A stretch of 64,000 bases of DNA from Coriobacteriaceae bacterium (GTDB lineage Bacteria; Actinomycetota; Coriobacteriia; Coriobacteriales; Coriobacteriaceae): positions 40,513-104,512 of the forward strand of contig SUUG01000020.1 of the NCBI GenBank assembly GCA_015062655.1, written 5' to 3'. The position numbers were made by a program, and so were the translations under genes. Numbering within the stretch: position 1 is the first letter of the stretch; each line of letters opens with the position of its first letter. The notes beneath the pieces are model-generated. The model did no database searches. It saw nothing but the letters and a program-made list of their open reading frames with translations, and was not told the DNA's origin. Of the stretch, positions 28,699 through 37,746 are shown one piece after another.

Positions 28699-30595
28699 GA
28701 CCGCCGCCCAGGCCCGTCCGGCGAACCTCGCCGCCACCGTACGGCGCCTGCTCTCCTACATGGGCCACGCCAAGTTCTCGCTGGCCGTCGTCGCGGTGCT
28801 CGTGACGATCTCGGCGCTCGCGAACCTCATCGGCACCTACATGGTGCGCCCGATCGTGAACGGCCTCGTCTCGGGCGGCGTCGCGCTGCTCCGCTCCCAG
28901 GTCCTCTTCACTGCGGGCGTCTACGGTGCTGGCGTGCTCTCCTCGCTCGGTTACACGCAGATCATGGTGCGTGCCGCCCAGAAGGTGGTCTCGGACATCC
29001 GGCGCGACCTCTTCGCCCATATCCAGCGCCTGCCGCTGTCGTTTTTCGACCGCACGCGCACGGGCGACATCATGAGCTACTTCACCAACGACGTGGACAC
29101 GGTCGCCGAGGCGCTCAACAACAGTTTCGCCAACATGATCCAGGCGGGCATTCAGATGGTGGGCACGATGGTCATCCTGCTCGTGCTCAACTGGCGCCTG
29201 ACCCTCATCACGATCGCCTGCGATGCCGTCATCGTGCTCTATGTGCGCTACTCGGGCACGCGGAGCAAGCGGTTCTTCGCCCGCCAGCAGGAGGCCCTCG
29301 GCGATCTCGACGGCTATGTGGAGGAGATGACCTCGGGCCAGAAGGTCGTGAAGGTCTTCAACCGGGAGCGGCAGAATCTGGCCGGATTCGATAAACGCAA
29401 CGGGGAGCTCAGCCGCGCGAGCGCGACGGCGCTCACCTACGCGGCGAGCATGGTGCCGGTGACGGTCTGCGTGGGGTACGCGAACTACGCGATCGTCGCC
29501 GTGGCCGGCGGCATCCTCGCGATCCAAGGCCTGGCCGACGTGGGCGCGCTCGCGAGCTACCTTGTGTTCGTGCGCCAAGCAGCGATGCCGATCAACCAGT
29601 TCACCCAGCTCGGCAACTTCCTTCTGAACGCGCTCGCCGGCGCCGAGCGGCTGTTTGCCGCCATGGACCAGGAACCCGAGGTCGACGAGGGCCGGGTCAC
29701 GCTCGAGCGCGTGGACGAGGACGCCTGGGCCTGGGAGCTGCCGGACGGTCACGGCGTGGGCGCCTGGGGGAAGGTCGTGCCGTTCAGCGCGGCGGGCTCT
29801 GACGCCGCGACCGCCGTGGCCGCCGCGGACGGCACGCAGCTCGCGCGCGGCCCCGTTCCGCTTCGCGGCGACGTGCGCCTGCATGCGGTCGACTTCGGCT
29901 ACGTGCCAGGGCACCCGGTGCTCAAGGGACTCGACCTCTATGCCCACCCCGGGCAGAAGATCGCCTTCGTGGGGTCCACGGGCGCGGGCAAGACCACGAT
30001 CACGAACCTCATCAACCGCTTCTACGACGTGGACGGGGGAGAGATCACCTACGACGGCATCGATGTGCGGGAGATCGCCAAGGCCGACCTCAGACGGAGC
30101 CTCGGCATCGTGCTGCAGGACACGCACCTGTTCTCGGGCACCATCGCCGACAACATCCGCTTCGGCAAACTCGATGCCACGGACGAGGAGGTGCGCGCCG
30201 CGGCGGTGGACGCCTGCGCGGACTCGTTCATCCGCCGCCTGCCGGAGGGCTACGACACGCTCGTGGCGGGCGATGGCGCGAATCTCTCGCAGGGCCAGCG
30301 CCAGCTGCTCGCGATCGCGCGCGTGGCCGTGGCCGACCCGCCGGTGCTGATCCTCGACGAGGCCACCTCGAGCATCGACACGCGCACCGAGAAGCTCATC
30401 GAGCGCGGCATGGACCGGCTCATGCGCGGCCGGACGACCTTCATGATCGCGCACCGCCTCTCCACCGTGCGCGACGCGGACGCCATCATGGTGCTCGAGC
30501 GCGGGCGGATCGTGGAGCGCGGCACCCACGGGGAGCTCCTGGCCCGCCGCGGCGAGTACTGGGCCCTCTGCCACGGCCTGAAGGAGCTCGACTAG
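28691..30595 (+). CDS. heterodimeric ABC exporter subunit with canonical ATPase site
   Basis: 634 residues from ATG 28691, GAGGTGAGGCCC upstream, overlapping the first subunit by eight bases. Six-helix membrane domain, then Walker A STGAGKTT, signature LSQGQRQ, Walker B LILDEATSS with catalytic Glu557, and switch His588 (IAHRLSTV). Between membrane and ATPase domains there is an extra 50-residue segment (about 340-395, AWELPDGHGVGAWGK). It pairs with the preceding gene to make a single exporter, probably for drugs, lipids or peptides. Confidence 0.93.
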   Translation: MPRTAAQARPANLAATVRRLLSYMGHAKFSLAVVAVLVTISALANLIGTYMVRPIVNGLVSGGVALLRSQVLFTAGVYGAGVLSSLGYTQIMVRAAQKVVSDIRRDLFAHIQRLPLSFFDRTRTGDIMSYFTNDVDTVAEALNNSFANMIQAGIQMVGTMVILLVLNWRLTLITIACDAVIVLYVRYSGTRSKRFFARQQEALGDLDGYVEEMTSGQKVVKVFNRERQNLAGFDKRNGELSRASATALTYAASMVPVTVCVGYANYAIVAVAGGILAIQGLADVGALASYLVFVRQAAMPINQFTQLGNFLLNALAGAERLFAAMDQEPEVDEGRVTLERVDEDAWAWELPDGHGVGAWGKVVPFSAAGSDAATAVAAADGTQLARGPVPLRGDVRLHAVDFGYVPGHPVLKGLDLYAHPGQKIAFVGSTGAGKTTITNLINRFYDVDGGEITYDGIDVREIAKADLRRSLGIVLQDTHLFSGTIADNIRFGKLDATDEEVRAAAVDACADSFIRRLPEGYDTLVAGDGANLSQGQRQLLAIARVAVADPPVLILDEATSSIDTRTEKLIERGMDRLMRGRTTFMIAHRLSTVRDADAIMVLERGRIVERGTHGELLARRGEYWALCHGLKELD

Positions 30596-30628
30596 GGCGG
30601 GAAAGCGGCTGCGAGCACCCGCGCCCCC

Positions 30629-31552
30629 CTACACCAGCGCGGGCCCGAACACGCTCAGCAGCGTCATCGCGATGATACCGACCACAACCGAAATTGACGT
30701 GGCCAGTCCGGCGAGGCCGTAGTCGGCCTTGGCCCAAAGCGTGAACACCGTGCCCATGGTGGCCATCGGCGCCCAGGTGAGGATCGCGATGACGAGCAGC
30801 ACCTCGCCTTCGAACGGCAGGAACAAGAACACCGCGACGCACATGAGCGCGCTCAGGGCGAAGCGCCCGCCCAGGAGCCTTGCGAGCTTTCCCAGCTTGG
30901 TGCGGTCGGCGGAGAAGCTGATCATCAGGCCCAACATGAAAAGCGAGAGGAACGCGTTGGCGTTCGAAACAGGCTCGATCAGGCGGATGACCGCACCGGG
31001 AACGCGGATGTTGAAGATCGCGAGCGCGATCAGCAGGAGGTAGGCCACGAACGGAACGGACGTCAAAAGTCGCCGGACGATGCCGCGTACCGGGTGCGCC
31101 GGCGGCTCGTCGGCGGTGATCACCTGGGTGAGTGCGTAGCTGCCGCCGGCCATGAGCAGCGCGTTGCCGGCGTCGAACATGCAGGCGGCGACCACAGCGG
31201 CAGGCGGGAACAGCGCCTGCACGAAGGGGAGGGCGAAGCAGCCGATGTTGAAGCCGCCGATGTTGAGGAGGTAGAGGCGCCGGTCCTGGATCTCGGTGCG
31301 GCGCGTGGCGATGACCCCCAAAAGGAAGGGCCCGAAGGTGCAGGCGACGCCGACGGGGATGAGCAGCAGGTGTCTCGGATCGAAGTCGACGGATCCGAAC
31401 GCGTGGACGATCGCCGCCGGCAGGGTGATGTTGAACACGATGCGCGAGATGAGCTCGCTGTCCCCGGCACCGACCATGCCGCGCCGACCGGCGAAGACGC
31501 CGAGCGCGATGATGCCGATGAATGAGGCGATGGTGATGGCGATTGAATCCAT
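30629..31552 (-). CDS. AEC-family (auxin efflux carrier type) transporter
   Basis: 307 residues, ten hydrophobic segments. The family has two five-helix repeats with broken helices (here NITLPAAIVHAFG and the second half with WAPMATMGTVFTLWA). Bacterial members move malate, malonate or other small carboxylates. It follows engB by 24 bases on the minus strand and probably shares its transcript with mtnN and engB. It converges with the ABC exporter. Confidence 0.85.
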   Translation of the reverse strand: MDSIAITIASFIGIIALGVFAGRRGMVGAGDSELISRIVFNITLPAAIVHAFGSVDFDPRHLLLIPVGVACTFGPFLLGVIATRRTEIQDRRLYLLNIGGFNIGCFALPFVQALFPPAAVVAACMFDAGNALLMAGGSYALTQVITADEPPAHPVRGIVRRLLTSVPFVAYLLLIALAIFNIRVPGAVIRLIEPVSNANAFLSLFMLGLMISFSADRTKLGKLARLLGGRFALSALMCVAVFLFLPFEGEVLLVIAILTWAPMATMGTVFTLWAKADYGLAGLATSISVVVGIIAMTLLSVFGPALV

Positions 31553-31576
31553 GATCGCCCCGCATGTGCGGGGTCC

Positions 31577-32176
31577 CTACTCCTCTCCCAGGCAGCGCTC
31601 CTCAATGAGCGCTTTGAGTTCGTCGATGCCCTGGCCGTCGGCGGAGGAGGTGACGAGCAGGTCACCGGTCTTCATGCCGAGCTTGCGGGCGATGTTCATG
31701 CGCATCTGCGCCGCGCGGCCGCGGCCGAGCTTGTCGGCTTTGGTCAGCACGATCTGGAACGGCAGCTCGGCTTCCTTCAGGTAGTCGATCATCTGGAGGT
31801 CGAGCTTCGAGGGGTCGTGGCGGATGTCCACGAGCGACACCACGAGGTTGAAGCTGCGGTCGAGCTCAAAGAACTCGCCGATGAGGTCACCCCAGCGCTC
31901 GCGCTCGGCCTTCGAGCGCTGCGCGAAGCCGTACCCCGGCAGGTCCACGAAGTGCACGCCGTCGGCCTCGAAGAAGTTCACGTTGGCGGTCTTGCCCGGC
32001 GTGCTCGACACCTTCACGAGGTTCTTGCGGCCGAAGATCTTGTTCATGATGCTCGACTTGCCCACGTTCGACCGGCCGACGAAGCTCACCTCCGGGCAGG
32101 TGGACTCAGGGATCTGCGTGACCTTGCCGTAGCTGGCGACGAAGTGCGCGAGCTGGTAGTTGATATGCTCTGCCAT
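31577..32176 (-). CDS. engB: ribosome biogenesis GTPase EngB (YsxC/YihA)
   Basis: 199 residues, start 32176 with AGAGGAGC upstream on the minus strand. GTPase motifs are G1 GRSNVGKSS, G3 DLPGYGFAQ, G4 LTKADKLGRG and G5 SSADGQG. It is needed for assembly of the large ribosomal subunit. Middle gene of an mtnN-engB-AEC cluster. Confidence 0.96.
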   Translation of the reverse strand: MAEHINYQLAHFVASYGKVTQIPESTCPEVSFVGRSNVGKSSIMNKIFGRKNLVKVSSTPGKTANVNFFEADGVHFVDLPGYGFAQRSKAERERWGDLIGEFFELDRSFNLVVSLVDIRHDPSKLDLQMIDYLKEAELPFQIVLTKADKLGRGRAAQMRMNIARKLGMKTGDLLVTSSADGQGIDELKALIEERCLGEE

Positions 32177-32244
32177 GGGTGCTCCTCTTCGGGGCTCGGG
32201 GGTGCGGCGGGGATCGGGGTGCGGCGCTCGGGCGGTTCGGTCGG

Positions 32245-33069
32245 TTACTCGGTGAACATGCCCTGACCGAGCTTCGACGCGAGGCGGCGCACGATGGCGA
32301 GCACGAGCCCGCTCGCGGTGCGCGCGTAGTTGTCGAGGTCGAAGTCGCGCTCGCTGAGCGCGTCGTACTCCTCGTCGCAGTTATCGGATATGGCGCGGAG
32401 CACGAGGCAGTCCACGCCGTTCTTCGCGGCGATGTGCGCCACGGCGGCGCCCTCCATCTCCGCGCAGTCGGCACCGGTGGCCTCGACCGCGGCGGCGCGC
32501 AGGTCGGCGCCGGTGATGAAGCGGTCCCCGGTGGCGATGACGCCGCGGCGATAGCGCTTGAGCTCGGCGTCGGGGTTGTTGCGGCGGAAGGGGGAGGCGT
32601 CCGCCTCGGCGCGCGCGGCGCTGCCGGGGGCGAGCTCGTCCTCGGTGAGATCGGCGCTCACATAGCCGTGCGAGCGAAGGACGTCCTCCGCGAGGTCGAC
32701 GAGGAAATCCGTGCTCGCGAACTCCTCGAGGGCGGGGCTCGACTCTGCGATGAGCGAGGTGTCGGTGTCGAGGTAGCGCAGGCGCTCGCCGATCACGACG
32801 TCATCGATGTGCAGAGCGGGGTTGAGGCCGCCGGCGATGCCCGAGAAGATGACGGCGTTGGCGCCGTATTTGGAGATCAGGAACTGGGTGGCGGCGGCAG
32901 CGTTCACCGTTCCCATGCCCGCGACGGTTGCGACCAGGTTGAATCCCGCGTACTCTCCGCCCACCACCGTGAGTCCGGCGTCCTCGGCGACCGTGGCGTG
33001 CTCGATCTCGCGGTAGATCTGGCGGACCTCCTTCTCGAGGGCGCCGATGATGGCGATTGTTGCAGGCAT
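32245..33069 (-). CDS. mtnN: 5'-methylthioadenosine/S-adenosylhomocysteine nucleosidase
   Basis: Hydrolyses methylthioadenosine and S-adenosylhomocysteine, recycling products of SAM-using enzymes. 274 residues, start 33069 with AAGGAGCACC upstream. Motifs: IGALEKEV at the N-terminus, FSGIAGGLN, and the substrate- and ribose-binding AEMEGAAVAHIA followed by RAISDN with the catalytic Asp. About 40 residues longer than E. coli MtnN, because of an extra loop near EDELAPGSAARAEA to NNPDAELKR. First gene of the cluster with engB. Confidence 0.93.
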   Translation of the reverse strand: MPATIAIIGALEKEVRQIYREIEHATVAEDAGLTVVGGEYAGFNLVATVAGMGTVNAAAATQFLISKYGANAVIFSGIAGGLNPALHIDDVVIGERLRYLDTDTSLIAESSPALEEFASTDFLVDLAEDVLRSHGYVSADLTEDELAPGSAARAEADASPFRRNNPDAELKRYRRGVIATGDRFITGADLRAAAVEATGADCAEMEGAAVAHIAAKNGVDCLVLRAISDNCDEEYDALSERDFDLDNYARTASGLVLAIVRRLASKLGQGMFTE

Positions 33070-33241
33070 GGGTGCTCCTTCTTCGTATTGGTCGGGCTTG
33101 ATTCTACCAGCCTGGGCGTCGGACCGCCGACAGGCGCCCGGTTGGCAAGGCAGGCATTGTTCAATACTGATCGGGATTTAAGAAATATTCGAATTTGTGC
33201 ATAAGAAGGTCGCTCTGTAATGAGGGAAGAAATGGAATCAC

Positions 33242-33438
33242 GCCGACCTGGTTAAAAATGGCTGATATGTACTTTTGAGATGGCATTCACGGGGGCAATT
33301 GGGACGGTTTCAGCAGAAAAACCGGGCTTTGGAGGCCGACTGAGGCGATAAACCACATCTATAGCTATGCGCCCGAGCGGAGCGCCCCGTATTCAGGGCG
33401 CCAGCAAAGTACAGAATAGCCATTTTTAACCAGGTTGG
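33242..33438. repeat. inverted-repeat element, about 190 bp, MITE-like
   Basis: Terminal arms are GACCTGGTTAAAAATGGCTG (33245 on) and its inverted match GCCATTTTTAACCAGGTT (33420-33437), extended by a near-match TATGTACTTTT and AAAGTACAGA. The centre is not coding. The element fills much of the 498-base gap between mtnN and thrB; the remainder has no visible gene. No transposase lies nearby. Confidence 0.75.
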
Positions 33439-33567
33439 CCGTTTGACCCGTCGATTAGCCGCGCGCGGCCGCATCTCACGAGACGCGCGAGCCTCCAAGC
33501 GCACTCAACAAATTGCCGCGCGAAAAAGCCGAGCCGCCTCTCGCGGTCGCGTGCTAGCTTTCCCGCC

Positions 33568-34449
33568 CTACAGGCACTCGATCTGCGCTCCATCAACGTC
33601 GCAGGTCAAAATGTGCGTCTCGCACTCCGGGAAATGCTCGCGCAGGCGCACCTGCAGAAACTTCGCGACGATCGTGTCGTCGGTGACGGCCATGAGCGTG
33701 GAGCCCGAGCCTGAGATCCACATCGTCTTGGCGCCGCCTGCGAGGCAGGCTTCGCGGATCGCCGCGTAATCGGGAATGAGCGCGGAGCGGTAGGGCTCCT
33801 GCAGGCGGTCGTCGTTGGCGGCGGCGATGAGCTCGGCATCTCCCGTCTCGAGCCCACGTGTGATGCCCGCCACACGACCCATCTGCCAGATCGCCGTTGA
33901 CAGCGGCACCTCTTGCGGCACCACGTTGCGGGCGTCGCTCGTGTGCACCTCATAGGGCGGGATGATCGTCACGAACCGCAGGCGATCGCTCACGTCGTAG
34001 CGCAGGCAGCGGGGGAGCGAGCCCTCGGGCGTGAACGAGCAGACGGCGGCCCCGAGGATCGCCGGCGCCACATTGTCCGGATGCCCCTCGACCTCGGTCG
34101 CGATCGCCACGAGCTCCTCGCGGGTGACCGGGTGGTCGGTGAGCGCGGCCGCCGCCATGATGCCGGCCACCACGCAGGTCGAGCTCGAGCCCAGGCCGCG
34201 TGCCACAGGGACCTCGGTCTCGATGTGCAGCCTCACCGGGAAGGGCTTTTCGCCCCACGCAGCGAGCGCGTCCGCGAACGAGACGTACGCCAGGTTCCGC
34301 TCGTTTTGAAACTCCTCGGGACAACCCGTGATCTCAAGCGCGTCAGACCGCTCGAAGGTGAAATGCGAGTACAGCGACACGGCCATGCCGAGGGTGTCGT
34401 AGCCCACGCCGAGGTTGGCGGAGGTGGCGGGCACGGTGATGCGGATCAT
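33568..34449 (-). CDS. thrB: homoserine kinase
   Basis: Phosphorylates homoserine in threonine biosynthesis. 293 residues from ATG 34449 (AAGAGGAGATCC upstream); the longer frame to 34542 is not needed. GHMP-kinase fold: MIRITVPATSANLGVGYD at the N-terminus, the ATP-binding PVARGLGSSSTCVV motif, and a C-terminal GAKTMWISGSGSTLMA. On the same strand as thrC and 236 bases downstream of it. Confidence 0.96.
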   Translation of the reverse strand: MIRITVPATSANLGVGYDTLGMAVSLYSHFTFERSDALEITGCPEEFQNERNLAYVSFADALAAWGEKPFPVRLHIETEVPVARGLGSSSTCVVAGIMAAAALTDHPVTREELVAIATEVEGHPDNVAPAILGAAVCSFTPEGSLPRCLRYDVSDRLRFVTIIPPYEVHTSDARNVVPQEVPLSTAIWQMGRVAGITRGLETGDAELIAAANDDRLQEPYRSALIPDYAAIREACLAGGAKTMWISGSGSTLMAVTDDTIVAKFLQVRLREHFPECETHILTCDVDGAQIECL

Positions 34450-34685
34450 GGATCTCCTCTTCTGAGGCGGGATGGGGCGGGGCGAACGGGGTCGAACGGT
34501 GTCGAGGACGGCGGAGACAGGGCGGCTGGGGTCAAGTGCCATCGAGGTCGGCAGGACCGGAGCGGAGAGCGCTGAGCGACTTCGGGGGCGGCGGGTCGAG
34601 CGCCATCGACGCCAGCGCGGCCACCGCGCAAGCCCGGCCGCAGCCCCCTCGCACCGCGACGGCGCGCGCCCGGGCAGAGCGATCG

Positions 34686-36203
34686 CTACGCGAGCCGGGC
34701 GGCCGCCTGCTCGACATAGCGCCCGAGCTCGTCGATCTCCGCGACGTCGGTGTGCCGGACGGGCTTATCGGCAAGCTCGGCAAGCTGCGCCGGCGGCGTG
34801 GTTCCCGTGGCGGCCGCGAGCGTCTCCATGCAGGCGAAGTCGTCCTTTGGCACCTCGAGGTCGAGTGCAGAGGCCACCGCGCGGGGGAACTTGTACGGGC
34901 TCGCCGTGGAAAGGAGCACGCGGGCACGGACGCCCTTTGCGGCCGGCAGCTCGGAGAGCACGTGGTAGCCGCAGGCGGTGTGCGGATCGATCACGTAGCC
35001 AAACCGCTCCCAGCAGTCGCGGATGGCCGCGGCGACCTCGTCCTCATCGGCCCAGCTCCCGCCGAACACCGCGCGGATGCGCGCGAGCATGTCGGCCGGC
35101 ACGGTATAGGAGCCGTCCTCGGCGAGCGAGGCCATGAGCGCAGCCACGAGCTCGCAGTCGCCGCCCGACAGGTAGTAGAGCATGCGTTCAAGGTTGGATG
35201 ACACGAGGATGTCCATGCTCGGGGAGGTTGTGGTGTAGAAGGGGCGCAACCGGTTGTAGGTGCCGGTCTCGAGGAAGTCGAAAAGCACGTTGTTCTTGTC
35301 GCTCGCAACGAGCAACCGCGCTACGGGCAGGCCCATCTCGCGGGCGTAGTAACCGGCGAGGATGTCGCCGAAGTTGCCGGTGGGCACGCAGAACTCCACC
35401 TCGTCGCCGGCCTCGACGGCGCCGGCGCGCAACAGCTGCGCGTAAGCGGCGAAGTAGTACACGACCTGCGGCACGAGGCGGCCTACGTTGATGGAGTTGG
35501 CGCTCGAGAGCACGGTGCCCGACGCGCGCAGGCGCTCGGCCAGCGCGGTGTCGGCGAAGATCCGCTTCACGGCGCTCTGGGCGTCGTCGAAGTTCCCGCG
35601 CACGCCGCAGACGGCCACGTTGGCCCCCTCTTGGGTGCTCATCTGCAGCTCCTGCACGCGGCTGACTTTGCCCTCGGGATAGAAGACCGTGATCGCGCAG
35701 CCGGGTGCGTCGGCGAAGCCGGCGAGCGCCGCCTTGCCGGTGTCGCCTGAGGTGGCGGTCACGATCATGATGCGCTCACCCTCAGCGCTGGCCGCGTCGC
35801 CGGTGCGCGCCATGAGCCGGGGGAGCATCTGAAGCGCCACGTCCTTGAATGCGCTCGTGGGGCCGTGGAAGAGTTCGAGCACGTAGGAGGGGGTGTCGCC
35901 ACTGGCGCCCAGCCCGCTCCCCAGCTCGCGGACGGGCGTGACCTCATCCGCAGCGAAGGTGCCGCCGTAGGCCTCGTCCACGCAGGCGGCGATCTCCTCG
36001 GCTGTGTAATCAGGTAGTAACAAACCCATGACCTCACGGGCGAGGTCGGTATAGCTCTTGTCGGCAAGGGTCGCTACGTCGAGTTTCTTCGAGCCGAGCT
36101 CATCGGACACGAACAGGCCGCCGTCCGGTGCGAGGCCGCGGCGCACGGCCTCCCGGGCCCCGGCGGCGTGCTCACGTGCGCGTGTACTATGATAAGTGGC
36201 CAT
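34686..36203 (-). CDS. thrC: threonine synthase
   Basis: PLP enzyme making threonine from phosphohomoserine. 505 residues from ATG 36203, AGCGGAGGAGCAG upstream; the longer frame to 36473 enters the lysC gene. The PLP Lys region is FHGPTSAFKDVALQ, phosphate-binding glycines are in TATSGDTGKAAL, and NSINVGRLVPQ is also typical. The length fits the long (class 1-type) family. Divergent from lysC, with 93 bases between start codons. These aspartate-pathway genes form one cluster with thrB and asd. Confidence 0.96.
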   Translation of the reverse strand: MATYHSTRAREHAAGAREAVRRGLAPDGGLFVSDELGSKKLDVATLADKSYTDLAREVMGLLLPDYTAEEIAACVDEAYGGTFAADEVTPVRELGSGLGASGDTPSYVLELFHGPTSAFKDVALQMLPRLMARTGDAASAEGERIMIVTATSGDTGKAALAGFADAPGCAITVFYPEGKVSRVQELQMSTQEGANVAVCGVRGNFDDAQSAVKRIFADTALAERLRASGTVLSSANSINVGRLVPQVVYYFAAYAQLLRAGAVEAGDEVEFCVPTGNFGDILAGYYAREMGLPVARLLVASDKNNVLFDFLETGTYNRLRPFYTTTSPSMDILVSSNLERMLYYLSGGDCELVAALMASLAEDGSYTVPADMLARIRAVFGGSWADEDEVAAAIRDCWERFGYVIDPHTACGYHVLSELPAAKGVRARVLLSTASPYKFPRAVASALDLEVPKDDFACMETLAAATGTTPPAQLAELADKPVRHTDVAEIDELGRYVEQAAARLA

Positions 36204-36296
36204 GTAGCTGCTCCTCCGCTCTTCCAAGCCGTCCAGCACATGGTAGCTGATGCGGCGCGCGGCGAGCGGATAGGCGAGAAAGGTAACCTCTTCGTC

Positions 36297-37673
36297 ATGA
36301 TTAAGATCGCCAAGTTCGGCGGCTCCTCCGTGGCCGACGCCGAGCACTTCAAGAAGATCAAGGGGATCGTCGAATCCGACCCCGCCCGCCGCTTCGTGGT
36401 GGTGTCGGCGTGCGGTCGGCGCGGCAAGGGCGATTCCAAGGTGACGGACCTCCTCTACCTCGTGAACGCCCATGTCAACTACCGCGTCTCCTGCGACGAT
36501 CTGCTCGACGACATCGCGGCGCGCTACTTCGCCATCGCCGATGAGCTCGGGCTCTCCTATCCCATCCGCGAGGAGTTCGCCTCCTTCGCCGACGCCGTGC
36601 GCGCCGGCGAGCTCGCAACCGAGGTCATCGTCTCACGCGGCGAGTACTTCACGGCCCGCCTCATGGCCGAGTACCTGGGCCTTCCCTTCCTGGATGCGGT
36701 CGACGTCGTGGCCTTCCACCATGACGGCTCGCTTGCGATGGGTCGCACCGAGGAACTCGTGCGCGAGCGCGCGCCCAAGGGCGGCTTCGTGCTCCCGGGC
36801 TTCTACGGCGCTACGCGCGAGGGCCAGATCAAGCTGCTCGACCGTGGCGGCGGCGACATCTCCGGCGCCATCATGGCGAAGTGCCTCGGCGCCGACCTTT
36901 ACGAGAACTGGACGGACGTCTCGGGCTTCCTCTCCGCCGACCCGCGGATCGTTGACAACCCCGAGTCCATCGCGCGCATCACCTACTCCGAGATGCGCGA
37001 GCTCTCCTACATGGGCGCCTCGGTCCTGCACGAGGAGGCCATCTTCCCGGTGCGCGACGCCGAGATCCCCATCGTGATCAAGAACACGAACCGACCCGAC
37101 GACCCCGGCACGATCATCAGCGAGTCGGCCGGCGCGTCCGATTCGGAGCCGATCATCACCGGCATCACCGGCAAGCGCGACTTCGTGGCCGTGCACGTGG
37201 TCAAGAACCACATGTGCGACGAGGTGGGCATCCTGCGCAAGACGCTCTCCGTCTTCGAGCGCTACCGCGTGAGCGTGGAGCACATCCCCTCGGGGACCGA
37301 CTCGTTCGCCGTGGTGGTGCAGGGTAAGGACGTGAAGGACAACCTCTGGTCTATCGTGTCCGACATCAAGACCGAGGTGGGGCCCGATGAGATCAAGGTC
37401 GCCGACGGGCTGGCCCTCATCTCGACGGTGGGCCGCAACATGGTGGGCCGCCCCGGCGTATCGGGAAGCTTGTTCGCGGCGCTCGGCCAGGAGGGAATTT
37501 CGATTCGCATGATCGCCCAGGGCTCCGACGAGATCAACATCATCGTGGGCGTGCGCGACGAGGACTTCGACCGGGCGATCCGGGCGATCTACAGCGCGTT
37601 CTCCGACGGCGACCACATCCTCGAGCTCTCCGAGCTCAAACGCGAGGAGGACGCGCTGCGGCGGCTCCGGTAG
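36297..37673 (+). CDS. lysC: aspartate kinase
   Basis: First step of the Lys/Thr/Met pathway. 458 residues from ATG 36297, GAGAAAGG upstream; the frame from 36168 overlaps thrC and is rejected. Kinase motif KFGGSSVADAEHF at the N-terminus, a catalytic amino-acid-kinase domain to about residue 290, and two C-terminal ACT domains (EVGILRKTLSVFERYRVS and GVSGSLFAALGQEGISIRMI), the site of feedback inhibition. Transcribed with asd, 73 bases downstream, and divergently from thrC. Confidence 0.96.
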   Translation: MIKIAKFGGSSVADAEHFKKIKGIVESDPARRFVVVSACGRRGKGDSKVTDLLYLVNAHVNYRVSCDDLLDDIAARYFAIADELGLSYPIREEFASFADAVRAGELATEVIVSRGEYFTARLMAEYLGLPFLDAVDVVAFHHDGSLAMGRTEELVRERAPKGGFVLPGFYGATREGQIKLLDRGGGDISGAIMAKCLGADLYENWTDVSGFLSADPRIVDNPESIARITYSEMRELSYMGASVLHEEAIFPVRDAEIPIVIKNTNRPDDPGTIISESAGASDSEPIITGITGKRDFVAVHVVKNHMCDEVGILRKTLSVFERYRVSVEHIPSGTDSFAVVVQGKDVKDNLWSIVSDIKTEVGPDEIKVADGLALISTVGRNMVGRPGVSGSLFAALGQEGISIRMIAQGSDEINIIVGVRDEDFDRAIRAIYSAFSDGDHILELSELKREEDALRRLR

Positions 37674-37746
37674 GGACGCCGCGTGCTGGCGGCCGCGTTC
37701 GCGCGTCCGCCGCGGCTTGTTCGTTCGACAGATTCAAGGAGGCATC

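Noticed and set aside
28427..30574. 715-codon minus-strand frame opposite the second ABC exporter
   Set aside because: Antisense shadow of a protein with clear Walker motifs.
36204..36296. Lysine riboswitch before lysC
   Set aside because: The gap of 93 bases is too short for the lysine aptamer and no conserved blocks are present.
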